Origin: JBJMLO01 sp045805265
GTDB lineage: Bacteria; Actinomycetota; UBA4738; JACQTL01
Assembly (NCBI GenBank): GCA_045805265.1
Contig: JBJMLO010000022.1
Location: forward strand, 43,191 to 107,190
Direction: 5' to 3'
DNA length: 64,000 nt
Each line of letters starts with the position of its first letter. Position 1 is the first letter of the stretch. This document shows, piece after piece, positions 1 to 7,221 of this stretch. The notes under the pieces are model-generated. The model ran no database searches and had not been told where the DNA came from. It was given only the letters and a program-made list of their open reading frames with translations. Both the position numbers and the translations under genes were made by a program.

Positions 1-221
1 ACCGACACCAGCTTCGTCTCGAGGACCCCGGCGGCGGGCAGCCAGGCCGGCATGGCGCCGAGCATCCCGTCCCGATCGGGCACCATGGCCCCCACTCGGG
101 GCGGCATCGACGCGACGCCGGCGGACAGGTCGACCATGGCCGGTGCCAGGGCCTCGATCAGCTCGTCCGGGTCGAGGAGCTCCTCGACCTCGGCTCGAGT
201 CAGGATCAGCATGGGCCGCAT
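1..221 (-). CDS. Ornithine cyclodeaminase/mu-crystallin family protein, N-terminal part (runs off the window)
   Basis: The minus strand from 221 reads an uninterrupted 73-codon N-terminus beginning MRPMLILTRAEVEELLD and continuing with AMVDLSAGVASMPPR. This is the characteristic start of the ornithine cyclodeaminase/mu-crystallin family of NAD(P)-dependent imine reductases and cyclodeaminases. The ATG at 221 has a GGAGGGG ribosome-binding site a few bases upstream; the internal ATG at 212 does not. The active-site and Rossmann regions lie outside the window, so the substrate (ornithine, alanine, ketimines) cannot be told. An IS ends about 95 bp upstream of the start and may have displaced the native promoter. 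Confidence 0.8.
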   Translation of the reverse strand, partial: MRPMLILTRAEVEELLDPDELIEALAPAMVDLSAGVASMPPRVGAMVPDRDGMLGAMPAWLPAAGVLETKLVS

Positions 222-316
222 GATCGCCCCTCCGCGCGCGGGGCGCGACCCGGGCCACGAACACTTCTCCGTGGAATTTGCCCCATTCCCGACACACGCT
301 CGATTGGAGGCCTTGT

Positions 317-377
317 TGACTCACGTCAAGATGTCCTCGAAGCATCCACCGGTTGACTCACCAAAGATGTCCTCGAA
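317..377. repeat. Left IS end: two copies of the terminal motif
   Basis: Copies at 317-341 and 354-377 share TGACTCAC followed by AAGATGTCCTCGAA, with a small internal difference. The transposase stop codon (326-328) lies inside the outer copy, so the last codons of the gene read through both. These are probable transposase-binding sites. Confidence 0.75.
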
Positions 378-1600
378 ATCTGCACCGGGGAGAACATGGT
401 GCGGAAGGGGTGGGTCGGTGGGGGGCTCACCTCCTTTCGTCCGTTCGGCTTCGACCTGGCCATGTCGACCAGGCGGTCCTGACAGGACCCGATACGACGC
501 TTGAGTTCGACCGGGTTCAACGCCAGGTAGGTCTCGTTGAGGGAGGCCTTGGCCTCCGGGGTGACGTCCTCGGACGCAACCACCCGCCGGTACGGCGTCT
601 GAGCGGTGTCGTAGCGCCGGCGGACCTTGGCCCCCTCCCGGGTCTTCTCCACGAGCTTCTGCTGGGGCTGGAAGAAGTTCACATACAGCCGGAGCTCGTC
701 GTACAGCTCCCGGAGCACGGCGAGTTCCTCGGCGGTGTCGTAGCGCAGGTACCCCACCTGCTGGCGCACCACCGGCCAGTTCTTCTGCTCGACGTAGCAG
801 TTGTCGTTCTTGCGGGCGGGACGAGAGCGGGTGAAGGTGATCGAGTTCTCCTCGCACCACCGGAAGAGCTCCACGTTGATGAACTCCGAGCCATTGTCGG
901 AGTCGAGACCGAGCAGGGGGAACGGCAGCGTCTCGCGGATGTCCACGAGTGCCTCCCGGACCCACCGCTGGGACTTCACCGGCAGGGCCCTCGTCTCGGT
1001 CCACCCGGTGTTCACGCAGGTCAGGTCCAGTGTCTGGCAGAACTCCCCGGCCGGATCGCCGCCCTCGTGGCCCACCAGGTCGACCTCGCAGAACCCGGGG
1101 CGGCGGTCGTCCCATTCGGAGAAGGTCCGGATGGGGATCTGGGCCTTGAGGATGGATCCGGGCTTGGTGCCGGAACGTCCCCGCACCTGCAGCCGCCGGC
1201 GCTCGGGCGCCAGGATGCGGTCGATGGTCGCCGCGGAGACGGCCAGGAGCTTCGATCGGACCTCCGGCGCCGTCTCGAGCTCACCGCAGCGCTCCATGGC
1301 CCCCACGATCTCTCCCATGAACGGGGCGAGCCGCTTGCCGGTGGGACCGCCGAGCGTGGCCCACACCCGTCGAAGGGGTACGAGGACCTCGGGTCCGTAG
1401 ACCCGCTCCCTGGGCTTTCGGGGGGGCGTGGGAGCCTCCGTGGTAGCCCTGGCGAGCGCTCGCCGGGCGTGCCGGCGGGTCCACCCAGTGAGGGCGCACA
1501 GCTCGTCGAGCATCCGGCCCTTCTCGAGCTTGGAGGACCGCGCGTACCGCTTCACCATCTGCTTCGTCACCGCCCTGCGCTCTGCCATGGACAGGCCCAC
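326..1600 (-). CDS. IS transposase, integrase catalytic domain (DDE)
   Basis: The protein is about 424 aa. An N-terminal helical DNA-binding region (MAERRAVTKQMVKRYA, then LTGWTRRHARRAL) precedes an rve-type catalytic core. The acidic triad is visible as FCEVDLVGHEGG, LGLDSDNGSEF and NCYVEQKNW. It would cut and join the ends of its own element. The GTG at 1600 is preferred because GGAGGAG sits just upstream. A longer frame opens at an ATG at 1657, but that ATG is inside the end repeat. The C-terminus is encoded by the left-end repeats (about the last 20 residues), so it is probably dispensable. The gene looks intact, without frameshift. Confidence 0.8.
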   Translation of the reverse strand: MGLSMAERRAVTKQMVKRYARSSKLEKGRMLDELCALTGWTRRHARRALARATTEAPTPPRKPRERVYGPEVLVPLRRVWATLGGPTGKRLAPFMGEIVGAMERCGELETAPEVRSKLLAVSAATIDRILAPERRRLQVRGRSGTKPGSILKAQIPIRTFSEWDDRRPGFCEVDLVGHEGGDPAGEFCQTLDLTCVNTGWTETRALPVKSQRWVREALVDIRETLPFPLLGLDSDNGSEFINVELFRWCEENSITFTRSRPARKNDNCYVEQKNWPVVRQQVGYLRYDTAEELAVLRELYDELRLYVNFFQPQQKLVEKTREGAKVRRRYDTAQTPYRRVVASEDVTPEAKASLNETYLALNPVELKRRIGSCQDRLVDMARSKPNGRKEVSPPPTHPFRTMFSPVQISRTSLVSQPVDASRTS

Positions 1601-1647
1601 CGAACTCCTCCTCCGGGACCCGGGAGTCCCAGGTGAGGGTGGTCCCT

Positions 1648-1706
1648 TGGAGGACATCGTTTGGTGAGGCGCGACTCCTGTTTCGAGGACATTCCTGGTG
1701 AGTCAA
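1648..1706. repeat. Right IS end: two inverted copies of the terminal motif
   Basis: The outer copy at 1682-1705 (TTCGAGGACATTCCTGGTGA then GTCA) is the inverse of the left outer motif with two or three differences. The inner copy at 1648-1668 (GGAGGACATCGTTTGGTGAG) is more diverged. Confidence 0.7.
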
Positions 1707-1773
1707 GTCGGAGGCTGGCCCACGGGCAGGAAACGCCTAGACTGGCACGAGGCCATCTGAAGAAGGAGTTCGC

Positions 1774-2058
1774 ATGCTCGGCCTGTTCGACCAACTCGGA
1801 GCCCCGGAGATCCTGATCATCCTCGCGGTGTTCCTGCTGCTCTTCGGCGCGAAGAAGCTTCCCGACCTCGCCCGCTCACTCGGCCGCTCCTCCACGGAGT
1901 TCCGCAAGGGGCTGAAGGAGGGCGGAGGCGTCACGGAGGATTCGGAGGCGAAGCAGGCACCGGCGGCGGCCCCCGTCCTCCCCCCCGAGAACAGGACGCA
2001 GGAGGCCGCGGTGTCCGAGAGCAAGCCCGAGCCCGAGAAGTCCCAGAAGGCCGAGTAA
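1774..2058 (+). CDS. tatA: Sec-independent translocase subunit TatA
   Basis: This 94-aa protein is the pore-forming TatA/E component that moves folded proteins with twin-arginine signals across the membrane. It has one N-terminal membrane helix (about residues 8-25, EILIILAVFLLLFGAKKLPD), the FGxxKLP hinge, an amphipathic helix (LARSLGRSSTEFRKG) and a polar Ala/Pro/Glu-rich tail. The start has AAGGAG at 1763-1768. No tatB or tatC lies nearby. It is convergent with nusB, and the two stops are separated by a hairpin. Length and motifs are typical for actinobacterial TatA. Confidence 0.93.
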   Translation: MLGLFDQLGAPEILIILAVFLLLFGAKKLPDLARSLGRSSTEFRKGLKEGGGVTEDSEAKQAPAAAPVLPPENRTQEAAVSESKPEPEKSQKAE

Positions 2059-2059
2059 C

Positions 2060-2084
2060 CCGGGGAAGCCTCAGGCCTCCCCGG
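2060..2084. terminator. Bidirectional terminator hairpin between tatA and nusB
   Basis: CCGGGGA (2060-2066) pairs with TCCCCGG (2078-2084), and an inner GCC/GGC stem closes a 3-base loop. It sits 2 bp after the tatA stop. The nusB stop triplet (2071-2073) falls in the loop. No long T-run follows on either side. Confidence 0.55.
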
Positions 2085-2517
2085 CCTCCGCCTCGTCCTC
2101 GTCAGCCACCCCGTCCTCGGTCCGGCGCTCCCGGGCGACCTTGCCCAGCACGCCGTTGACGAATCTCCCCGAGTCATCGGTGGACAGTTCGTTGGCGGCC
2201 TCGACGGCCTCGGCGATGGCCACGGCGACCGGCGTCTCCCGGCCGTACAGCAGCTCGTAGCAGGCCAGGCGCAGGATCGTCCGGTCCACGACGGCCATCC
2301 GCTCGATCGTCCACCCCTCCGCGGCCTCGCCGATGATCAGGTCGAGGTCCTCGCCTTGGTCCTCCACGCCGCGGACCAGCTCGGCGGTGAACGCGGGAAC
2401 CTCCTCCCCCGTCGCCGCCCGCCACTCCTCCAGGACCTGGGGCGGCGGGACGCCCATCACGTCGGCCTGGTACAGCGCGTCGAGGGCCCGCCGGCGCTCC
2501 GCGTGGCGGGGGTTCAC
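2071..2517 (-). CDS. nusB: Transcription antitermination factor NusB
   Basis: The 148-aa all-helical protein binds boxA RNA with ribosomal protein S10 during rRNA antitermination. Diagnostic stretches are RRRALDALYQADVMG near the N-terminus, WTIERMAVVDRTILRLACYE in the middle, and AVAIAEAVEAANELSTDDSG then FVNGVLGKV near the end. The last 20 residues are an acidic tail. The start is a GTG at 2517, 4 bp downstream of the efp stop, so the two genes are co-transcribed (efp-nusB), a common bacterial order. Confidence 0.95.
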   Translation of the reverse strand: MNPRHAERRRALDALYQADVMGVPPPQVLEEWRAATGEEVPAFTAELVRGVEDQGEDLDLIIGEAAEGWTIERMAVVDRTILRLACYELLYGRETPVAVAIAEAVEAANELSTDDSGRFVNGVLGKVARERRTEDGVADEDEAEAGEA

Positions 2518-2521
2518 CGGA

Positions 2522-3085
2522 CTACTTCTCGCGGGTCAGGTACTCGCCGGTGCGGGTGTCGACCTTCACCCGGTCGCCTTCCTCCACGAACAGCGGAACC
2601 TGGACGGTGATGCCGGTCTCGAGCGTCGCCGGCTTCAGCGCGCCCGACACCCGGTCGCCGCGCATGCCGGGGTCGCTCTGGGTCACCCGCAGGGTGACCG
2701 CCGCCGGCAGCTCCACGCCGATGGCGTTCCCCTCGTACAGGGACACGACCGCCGTGAACCCCTCGGTCAGGTACTTCACGGCCTCCCCGGCGACCTCGGT
2801 CGAAACGGGGTGCTGCTCGTAGGACTCCGTGTCCATGAAGATGAGGTTGTCGCCGTCCAGGTACAGGTACTGCATGTCCTTCTTGTCGAGGATGGCCAAC
2901 CCGACCTTCTCGTCGTGCTTGAAGGTCCGATCCAGCACGGCACCCGATTTCACGTTCCGCAGCTTCGTTCGCACCACCGCCTGGCCCTTCCCGGGCTTGT
3001 GATGCAGGAAGTCGAGCACGGTCCACAACTGACCGTCCAGCTCGAGGGTCATGCCGTTCTTCAGGTCGTTCGTGGAAACGCTCAT
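2522..3085 (-). CDS. efp: Translation elongation factor P
   Basis: EF-P relieves ribosome stalling at polyproline stretches. The 187-aa protein shows the KOW-like N-domain (MSVSTNDLKNGMTLELDGQL) with the tip loop HHKPGKGQAVVRTKLRN, whose lysine is the usual modification site. Two OB domains follow, and the C-terminus has VKVDTRTGEYL. The ATG at 3085 is chosen over 3115 because GAGGAG precedes it and MSVSTNDLKNG is the family N-terminus. No EpmA/YmfI-type modification gene is visible nearby. The many Pro-rich pilus proteins in this window (PilP-like, Roadblock-like) are plausible clients, which is inference. Confidence 0.96.
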   Translation of the reverse strand: MSVSTNDLKNGMTLELDGQLWTVLDFLHHKPGKGQAVVRTKLRNVKSGAVLDRTFKHDEKVGLAILDKKDMQYLYLDGDNLIFMDTESYEQHPVSTEVAGEAVKYLTEGFTAVVSLYEGNAIGVELPAAVTLRVTQSDPGMRGDRVSGALKPATLETGITVQVPLFVEEGDRVKVDTRTGEYLTREK

Positions 3086-3293
3086 GGTCTGCTCCTCGTT
3101 GCGACGGCGCTCCAAAAGATGGGGGAATCTCCGACACTCCAGCTCGTTGCATGCCGGGAAGCGCAGCGAAGCCGCTGCTGAAGGATAGCCAAGGAGCGGT
3201 AACTACGCGACGCCGACGATCGCGGAAGCGGGTGGCTGGTGGCACCGCTCGCCCACGGGCGGGGCAGTCCGCAGGCGGCGACCATGTGACCGG

Positions 3294-3707
3294 TTAGTCG
3301 GGGACCAGGGTCAGCGACGGACGGTGTCGCGGGCGTACGACCGTGAAGTGGCGACGGTCGAGCGTGGCGAGGGTTTCGACGCCCAGCCGCTCGCACGTGG
3401 CCACGACCGAGGCGTCAACGACGCCGAGCGGCAGGTCGGCATACGCGTCGAGCAGTTCGACGATTCGAGCCCAATCGGACGGCTCGACCGGCTCCACCAG
3501 CAACTCGCCCTCACGGAACGAGCGAGCAAATGCCTGCTCGGCCGGATGACCGATGCGATCGCCGAGGAAGTAGGCGACCTCGGTGACGACCAGGGCCGGA
3601 ACAATCAGCGGAGGTGGCGCGCCTGACAGCAAGGCCACGCATCGCTCATGGTTGCGGTCGCGAGTCGCAGCAGCTGCGACCAGTGGGCCCGCGTCGATGA
3701 CGAGCAT
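3294..3707 (-). CDS. PIN-domain ribonuclease toxin (VapC-like)
   Basis: The 137-aa protein is a complete PIN fold. MLVIDAGPLVAAA gives the first Asp, VVTEVAYFLG the Glu, and VVDASVVATCERLG the later Asp, followed by TLDRRHF. Such toxins cleave tRNA or rRNA when released from their antitoxin. The start overlaps the upstream antitoxin stop by one base (TGATG at 3707), implying translational coupling. It lies between pepP and efp, where most relatives have no gene, so it was probably acquired. Confidence 0.85.
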   Translation of the reverse strand: MLVIDAGPLVAAAATRDRNHERCVALLSGAPPPLIVPALVVTEVAYFLGDRIGHPAEQAFARSFREGELLVEPVEPSDWARIVELLDAYADLPLGVVDASVVATCERLGVETLATLDRRHFTVVRPRHRPSLTLVPD

Positions 3708-3946
3708 CAGCCCCGTCGCCGCTTCTGGACGGCGCGGTGGACGTACTCGTCCACGCGCTCCGAAGCGTCAGCGGGGCCGCCCTCACCCACGGCGAAGAAC
3801 GAAAGCGGCCGCCCTCGCTCGGGTGCGGGGAGATGAGCCGTCACCGCCTCTCGTACCACCTCGGCAACGGGGACTCCCCGGCGCCGTGCCTCGAGACGAA
3901 GACGAGCTTCCACCTCGTCGGGAAGCATCACGGTAGTTCGCTTCAT
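3707..3946 (-). CDS. Ribbon-helix-helix antitoxin (VapB-like)
   Basis: The 79-aa protein starts MKRTTVMLPDEVEARLRLEA, a ribbon-helix-helix strand and helix, continues RRRGVPVAEVVREAVTAHL, and ends in a basic tail that would wrap the partner PIN toxin. It is immediately upstream of and overlaps the toxin gene. The ATG at 3946 is preferred; a TTG 21 bases upstream is in frame, and neither has a good ribosome-binding site. Confidence 0.82.
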   Translation of the reverse strand: MKRTTVMLPDEVEARLRLEARRRGVPVAEVVREAVTAHLPAPERGRPLSFFAVGEGGPADASERVDEYVHRAVQKRRRG

Positions 3947-3966
3947 GATGTCAGCATATCGCATCA
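3946..3966 (-). promoter_or_regulatory. Candidate autoregulatory operator of the first TA pair
   Basis: An interrupted inverted repeat TGATG (3946-3950) / CATCA (3962-3966), with AT-rich centre TCAGCATATCG, overlaps the antitoxin start codon. RHH antitoxins usually repress their own operon from such sites. No clear -35/-10 pair was assigned. Confidence 0.35.
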
Positions 3967-4094
3967 AGGCCGAGGATCGGCGGTGTCTTGGTTTGAGGCG
4001 GGCAGCCCACAGACACCAGCCGTGATTCGGCGCGCTGGTTCGGGCAGAGGCTCGGTAGTGCGCGATGGGCGCGGGTGTGCGTGGATTCCAGCGG

Positions 4095-5162
4095 CTACAG
4101 GATCACGAGGTCCCTGGTGGAGCTGGGCATCGGGCGGCAGCCGTCGGCCGTGACCTCCACCATGTCCTCGATGCGAACGCCGCCCACGCCGGGGAGGTAC
4201 ACCCCGGGCTCCACCGTGACCACCGTGCCGGCCGGCAGCGCGTCGTCCGACTTCGCGCGCAGCGTCGGGCCCTCGTGGATCTCCAGCCCGACGCCGTGGC
4301 CGAGCGAGTGGCCGAACGCGTCGCCCCGGCCGGCCTCCTCGATCACCGTGCGCGCGGCCGCGTCGGCCTCCGCTCCCGTCACGCCGGCCCGCACCGCGTC
4401 GATGCCGGCCTGCTGCGCCGCCTTCACCAGGGCGTGGACCTCGCGCATCTCGGGCGAGGGCTCGCCGAGGGCGACCGTCCTGGTCATGTCGGAGTGGTAG
4501 CCCCGGTACAGAGCGCCGAAGTCGAGCTTCACGACGTCGCCCTGCTGCAACGGTCGGTCGGTCGGGTTGTGGTGCGGCTCGGCCGCGTTCTCCCCGAACG
4601 CCACGATCGAGTCGAACGCCAGCCCGTCCGCGCCGTTCTGGCGCATGGTCAGCTCCATCTCCAGCGCGACCTCGCGCTCGGTCATCCCCTCCGCCAGCTT
4701 GGCGACGATTCGCTCGAAACAGTCGTCGGTGATGGCCTGGGCCTGCCCGACCAGCTCGAGCTCCTCGGGTTCCTTGGCCCACCGCAGCCGCTCGACCTCG
4801 CCGTCGGTGGGGACCAGCTCGAACCCGTCGGCCTCGTCCAGCTCCAGGTACAGCCGGAAGGTGACACCGCCGGACTCGAACCCCACGCGCTTCGCCCCGA
4901 TCGACGTGCACGCGTCGGCGAACGCCGCCGGGAACGCCGAGTACGTGACCCGCTCGGCGTCCGGGACCTCGTGGCGGGACTGCTCCGTGTACCGGCTGTC
5001 GGTGAAGAAGACCGCCGACTCCGCGGCCAGCAGCAGCTGGCCGTTCGACCCGGTGAACCCGGTCAGGTAGCGCACGTTGGGCAGCCGATTGACCAGGAAC
5101 GCATCGATCTCGAGGTCGCTCAGCCGCGCGGCGAGCCGGGCTCGTCGTCCGGGGAAATCCAT
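4095..5162 (-). CDS. pepP: Xaa-Pro aminopeptidase (M24 family)
   Basis: The 355-aa protein removes N-terminal residues preceding proline. The creatinase N-domain has NVRYLTGFTGSNG and FFTDSRYTEQ. The pita-bread domain shows the dinuclear metal ligands: KLDFGALYRGYHSDMTRT (two Asp), GHSLGHGVGLEIHE (His), VVTVEPGVYL (Glu) and GGVRIEDMV (Glu). The ATG at 5162 has GGAGG nearby and lies 43 bp inside the aroQ 3' end. The longer frame starting at 5309 is only read-through of aroQ in another frame. The aroQ-pepP-efp-nusB order is common in Gram-positives, here interrupted by the TA pair. Confidence 0.93.
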   Translation of the reverse strand: MDFPGRRARLAARLSDLEIDAFLVNRLPNVRYLTGFTGSNGQLLLAAESAVFFTDSRYTEQSRHEVPDAERVTYSAFPAAFADACTSIGAKRVGFESGGVTFRLYLELDEADGFELVPTDGEVERLRWAKEPEELELVGQAQAITDDCFERIVAKLAEGMTEREVALEMELTMRQNGADGLAFDSIVAFGENAAEPHHNPTDRPLQQGDVVKLDFGALYRGYHSDMTRTVALGEPSPEMREVHALVKAAQQAGIDAVRAGVTGAEADAAARTVIEEAGRGDAFGHSLGHGVGLEIHEGPTLRAKSDDALPAGTVVTVEPGVYLPGVGGVRIEDMVEVTADGCRPMPSSTRDLVIL

Positions 5163-5581
5163 GCCAGGGCCTCCAGCGCCAGATGATACCCGCCGGTCCC
5201 GAGCCCGGCGATGACGGCCCGGCAGGCCGGCGAGACCACCGAATGCCGGCGGAACTCCTCCCGCGCATAGATGTTGGTCTGGTGGACCTCGAGCACCGGG
5301 AGCCCGCACCCCTCGACCGCGTCACGCACCGCGTACGAGTAGTGGGTCAGCGCCCCCGGATTGATCACGACGGCCTGATGGCCCTCGCCTCGGGCGGCAT
5401 TCAGCCACCCCACCAGGTCGCCCTCGGCGTCCGACTGCCGCCAGGCCACCTCGTGGCCCAGCTCGCCGGCGCGCTTCGTGACCCCGGCCCTGACCTCCTC
5501 GAGCGTCTCGGTCCCGTACCGCTCGGGGTCGCGGCGCCCGAGCGCGCCGAGGTTCGGTCCGAACAGGAAGAGCACCCTCAC
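5120..5581 (-). CDS. aroQ: 3-dehydroquinate dehydratase, type II
   Basis: The 153-aa enzyme converts 3-dehydroquinate to 3-dehydroshikimate (third shikimate step). Visible motifs are LFLFGPNLGALGRRDPERYG with the catalytic Tyr, VVINPGALTHYSYAVRDA with the Asn and His of the active site, VLEVHQTNIYAREEFRRHS with the catalytic His, and VIAGLGTGGYHLAL. The usual NLNLLG is NLGALG here, a mild variant. It overlaps aroKB by 4 bases (5578-5581) and pepP by 43 bases. It belongs to the aroC-aroKB-aroQ operon. Confidence 0.94.
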   Translation of the reverse strand: MRVLFLFGPNLGALGRRDPERYGTETLEEVRAGVTKRAGELGHEVAWRQSDAEGDLVGWLNAARGEGHQAVVINPGALTHYSYAVRDAVEGCGLPVLEVHQTNIYAREEFRRHSVVSPACRAVIAGLGTGGYHLALEALAWISPDDEPGSPRG

Positions 5582-7221
5582 ATGGCCTCCAGCGTCTCCA
5601 GGACGACGTCGTCCGGGACGTCGGTGACGACCGTCGGGCGCCCGACGTCCTCCAGCAACACGAAGCGAAGCGCACCGCGGCGCTTCTTGTCCATCCGCAT
5701 GACGGCGAGGACGTCCTCAGGGGCGGGGAGCGGCCCGCCCGTGGCCAACCCGAGCGGCTTCAACAGCCTGACGTGGCGGTCGACCAGTCCCCGCGTGGCC
5801 ACGTCCAGCCGCTCCGCCAGCCGCGCGGCGAAGACCATCCCGATGGCCACGGCCTCTCCGTGCGAACGGCCCTGGAACCCCGAGAGTCGCTCGAGAGCAT
5901 GGCCGAGGGTGTGACCGTAGTTCAGGAACAGCCGCTCGTCCGCGTCGCGCTCGTCGCGGGACACGATCTCGGCCTTGATCTCGACGCACCCCCGCACGAG
6001 GTCCTGGAGCACGTCCAGGCTGCCCTCGACCTCGACCTCGACCTCGACCTCGGCGTCGGGCCGGAGCACGCGGCCGGCCTCCCGCTCGAGCAGCTTGGGC
6101 AACCCCCGGTCGAAGACGAGCGCGTACTTCGCCACCTCGCCCAGGCCGGAACGGAACTCGCGCTCGGGAAGGGTCGTCAGGGCCATCACGTCCGCCACCA
6201 CGAGGACCGGCTGATGGAACGCGCCGACCAGGTTCTTCCCGGCCGGAAGGTTCACCGCCGTCTTCCCGCCGATCGCGGCGTCCACCTGCGCCAGGAGCGT
6301 CGTCGGAACGAGCACCAGCCGCATCCCGCGCAGGTACGTCGCGGCGACGAATCCCGCGAGGTCGCCGGTGGAGCCGCCACCGAGGCCGACCACCAGGTCG
6401 TCGCGTTGCGCCTCGCGAACCGCGAGCTGCCCGTACAGCGCCTCCGCCACGTCGAGCGTCTTCGCCTGCTCGCCCTCGGGGACCGGCAGATGGACCGATC
6501 GCCATCCCGCCTCCTCGAGTGCACCCGCCACGATCGCCAGGAACTCCTCGGCCACCCGCTGGTCGGCGACGACGAACGCGGTCCCGCCGGGGGGCGGCTC
6601 GGGGACGAACAGCCGGAGCCAGCCGAGCACTCCGGGGCCCACGAGCACGTCGTATCCAGGGCTGCCGGCCTCCACCCGAACGGAGACCGACGGGACCGAT
6701 ATCGCCACGATCGAGTCCTCGAGCGTGGCCCCTCCTTCGAACGTGGACCCCGTGTCCGAACGGATCGTCACATCGGCGGCTTCCTCGTAGGCCTGCCCCC
6801 GGTCGCCGGCGAGACGTTCCCAGGCGCCGGGTTCGGCCAGCAGCGGCCTCGGCGCGGGGTCGGCCGCGAGTCGCCGCTCGGCCTCCACGGAATCGACGGC
6901 CAGGTGCAGGACCAGGCCCGTTCGCCGCATCACCCGACGGTTCTCGCCGGACAGCACCGCTCCCCCGCCGGTCGCCACCACCGACTCGGGTCCCCCGGCG
7001 ACGGTGGCCAGGGTGCGGGACTCCAGCGCCCGGAACTCCTCCTCCCCGTCCTGGGCGAAGATCTCCTCCACCGAACGCCCGGCGGCCCGCTCGATCTCCC
7101 GGTCGAGGTCCACGAACGCCAGGCCGAGCCGTTCCGCCAGCCCCTTCCCCGCCGTCGACTTGCCCGCGCCGGGCATGCCGACCAGCCACACGTGCCGCGC
7201 GCGGCCGAAGCCGCGGATCAC
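5578..7221 (-). CDS. aroKB: Bifunctional shikimate kinase / 3-dehydroquinate synthase (AroK-AroB fusion)
   Basis: The 547-aa polypeptide combines two shikimate enzymes. Residues 1 to about 165 are shikimate kinase: P-loop GMPGAGKS at 15-22, FVDLDREIE, VVATGGGAVL and the lid region APRPLLAEP. Residues from about 180 are dehydroquinate synthase: LGGGSTGDLAGFVAATYLRG, AIGGKTAVNLPAGKNLVG, and the metal ligands in GLGEVAKYAL, NYGHTLGHALE and GRSHGEAVAIGM. It would catalyse the second and fifth pathway steps. No stop or frameshift separates the halves. An in-frame EVEVEVEVE run comes from a 6-bp tandem repeat at 6025-6053. It overlaps aroC and aroQ by 4 bases each. Confidence 0.95.
   Translation of the reverse strand: MIRGFGRARHVWLVGMPGAGKSTAGKGLAERLGLAFVDLDREIERAAGRSVEEIFAQDGEEEFRALESRTLATVAGGPESVVATGGGAVLSGENRRVMRRTGLVLHLAVDSVEAERRLAADPAPRPLLAEPGAWERLAGDRGQAYEEAADVTIRSDTGSTFEGGATLEDSIVAISVPSVSVRVEAGSPGYDVLVGPGVLGWLRLFVPEPPPGGTAFVVADQRVAEEFLAIVAGALEEAGWRSVHLPVPEGEQAKTLDVAEALYGQLAVREAQRDDLVVGLGGGSTGDLAGFVAATYLRGMRLVLVPTTLLAQVDAAIGGKTAVNLPAGKNLVGAFHQPVLVVADVMALTTLPEREFRSGLGEVAKYALVFDRGLPKLLEREAGRVLRPDAEVEVEVEVEGSLDVLQDLVRGCVEIKAEIVSRDERDADERLFLNYGHTLGHALERLSGFQGRSHGEAVAIGMVFAARLAERLDVATRGLVDRHVRLLKPLGLATGGPLPAPEDVLAVMRMDKKRRGALRFVLLEDVGRPTVVTDVPDDVVLETLEAM
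6025..6053. repeat. Hexanucleotide tandem repeat inside aroKB
   Basis: CTCGAC is repeated four times from 6025 to 6048, with a partial fifth copy. It encodes Glu-Val repeats in a loop of the synthase domain. Copy-number changes would stay in frame (6-bp unit). Confidence 0.8.

Larger units (their letters stand above)
316..1706 (-). mobile_element. Insertion sequence with DDE transposase and doubled terminal repeats
   Basis: One transposase gene fills a segment bounded by inverted ends TTGACTCAC (316) and GTGAGTCAA (ending 1706). Each end carries two copies of an about 24-bp motif with core ATGTCCTCGAA. The copies are at 317-341 and 354-377 on the left and, inverted, at 1648-1668 and 1682-1705 on the right. 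No short target duplication is evident in the flanks. The family was not determined; the integrase-like catalytic domain and the length (about 1.39 kb) fit IS481/ISNCY-type elements. It lies between a cyclodeaminase-family gene and tatA. Confidence 0.8.

Noticed and set aside
353..1636. Long open frame opposite the IS transposase
   Set aside because: It is the antisense shadow of the transposase; composition is Arg/Gly/His-rich and no motif or ribosome-binding site supports it.
307..1716. Target-site duplication flanking the first IS
   Set aside because: No convincing direct repeat of 3-10 bp adjoins the inverted ends; a longer or mutated duplication cannot be judged without other copies.
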